This document shows, one piece after another, positions 17,113 through 17,229 of a stretch of 17,229 nt of DNA. The stretch comes from Stramonita haemastoma. Lineage: Eukaryota > Mollusca > Gastropoda > Neogastropoda > Muricidae. The notes under the pieces were generated by a model, which was not told the origin of the DNA, did not search any database, and worked only from the letters and a program-made list of their open reading frames with translations. The stretch spans positions 1-17,229 of the forward strand of contig JASPKP010004659.1 of the NCBI GenBank assembly GCA_030674155.1, in the 5' to 3' direction. Positions within the stretch are counted from its first letter, which is position 1; each line of letters starts with the position of its first letter. The translations under genes were made by a program, and so were the position numbers.

Positions 17113-17165
17113 GATGCTGCTTTTTTAAACAGTTCTGAAAACAATCTTTATGATGTTTCTTACAG

Positions 17166-17229
17166 CAAATGGAGGTGACCCGTACAGGACCCAAGATTGA
17201 GGAGTTTCAGGATCGAATCCAGCGACTCA
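17166..17229 (+). CDS. MARNEEK protein (ISY1-like), coding exon 4 (cut by window end)
   Basis: Acceptor CTTACAG|CAA in phase 0. It encodes QMEVTRTGPKIEEFQDRIQ plus RL (residues 60-80) and runs off the right edge. KI-EEF-D-I-L continues the helical, ISY1-like pattern. Confidence 0.88.

Larger units (their letters stand above)
15444..17165 (+). other. Intron 3 of the MARNEEK gene
   Basis: 1.7 kb, GT...AG (CTTACAG at 17159-17165). It contains an antisense LINE 3' end, a G-rich open block and a 50-bp tandem repeat. The rest (about 16440-16945) is AT-rich and unremarkable. Confidence 0.88.

Noticed and set aside
16996..17178. Open + frame with repeated MCDCLFD-like segments
   Set aside because: It is produced by the 50-bp tandem repeat in the intron; it ends in the exon 4 acceptor region in a different frame.

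Overview
This is nuclear DNA from a eukaryote, not a bacterium or virus. It has spliced exons with GT/AG borders, a tRNA-derived SINE family, non-LTR retrotransposons (LINEs), and very dense GT, CT/GA and AT microsatellites. The mixture is typical of lophotrochozoan genomes, and a gastropod mollusc is my best guess. That guess rests on remembered resemblance of the SINE and LINE types; no species can be named from the sequence alone.

Layout. Bases 1-635 hold the 3' coding part of a bZIP transcription factor (basic region, leucine zipper, Gln/Glu-rich tail). An in-frame, perfect 3 x 27-bp tandem repeat lies just before the DNA-binding region. From about 640 to 11,180 the window is intergenic and repeat-built. 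It contains GT, CT, G and GA arrays, a complete antisense SINE (about 2136-2490), two copies of an unclassified roughly 290-bp repeat (about 3602-3897 and 5084-5337), and a second SINE that lost its internal promoter (6307-6540). It also contains a dead LINE reverse-transcriptase fragment (6738-7276, continuing at 10519-10576), split by a nearly intact 3.2-kb RTE-like LINE (7277-10518) with a 16-bp target-site duplication.

From 11,180 to the right edge lies a second gene on the + strand. Its first four coding exons are 11180-11246, 12314-12348, 15369-15443 and 17166 onward. It encodes a small protein starting MARNEEK that resembles the N-terminal region of the ISY1 splicing-factor family. Its introns carry three truncated antisense SINE copies, GT microsatellites, the 3' end of another LINE on the minus strand (about 15641-16195), an LTR-like promoter/poly(A) block (about 14440-14777) and a 50-bp tandem repeat (about 16946-17112).

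The two host genes show no functional link. Most of the interest is in the mobile DNA: the nested LINE insertion, a GC-rich structured motif shared by the RTE-like 5' end and the unclassified repeat, microsatellites that start at the same point inside SINE copies, and an exon whose 3' splice site sits on a SINE-associated (TG)n tract. No CRISPR, operon or prokaryotic system is present.
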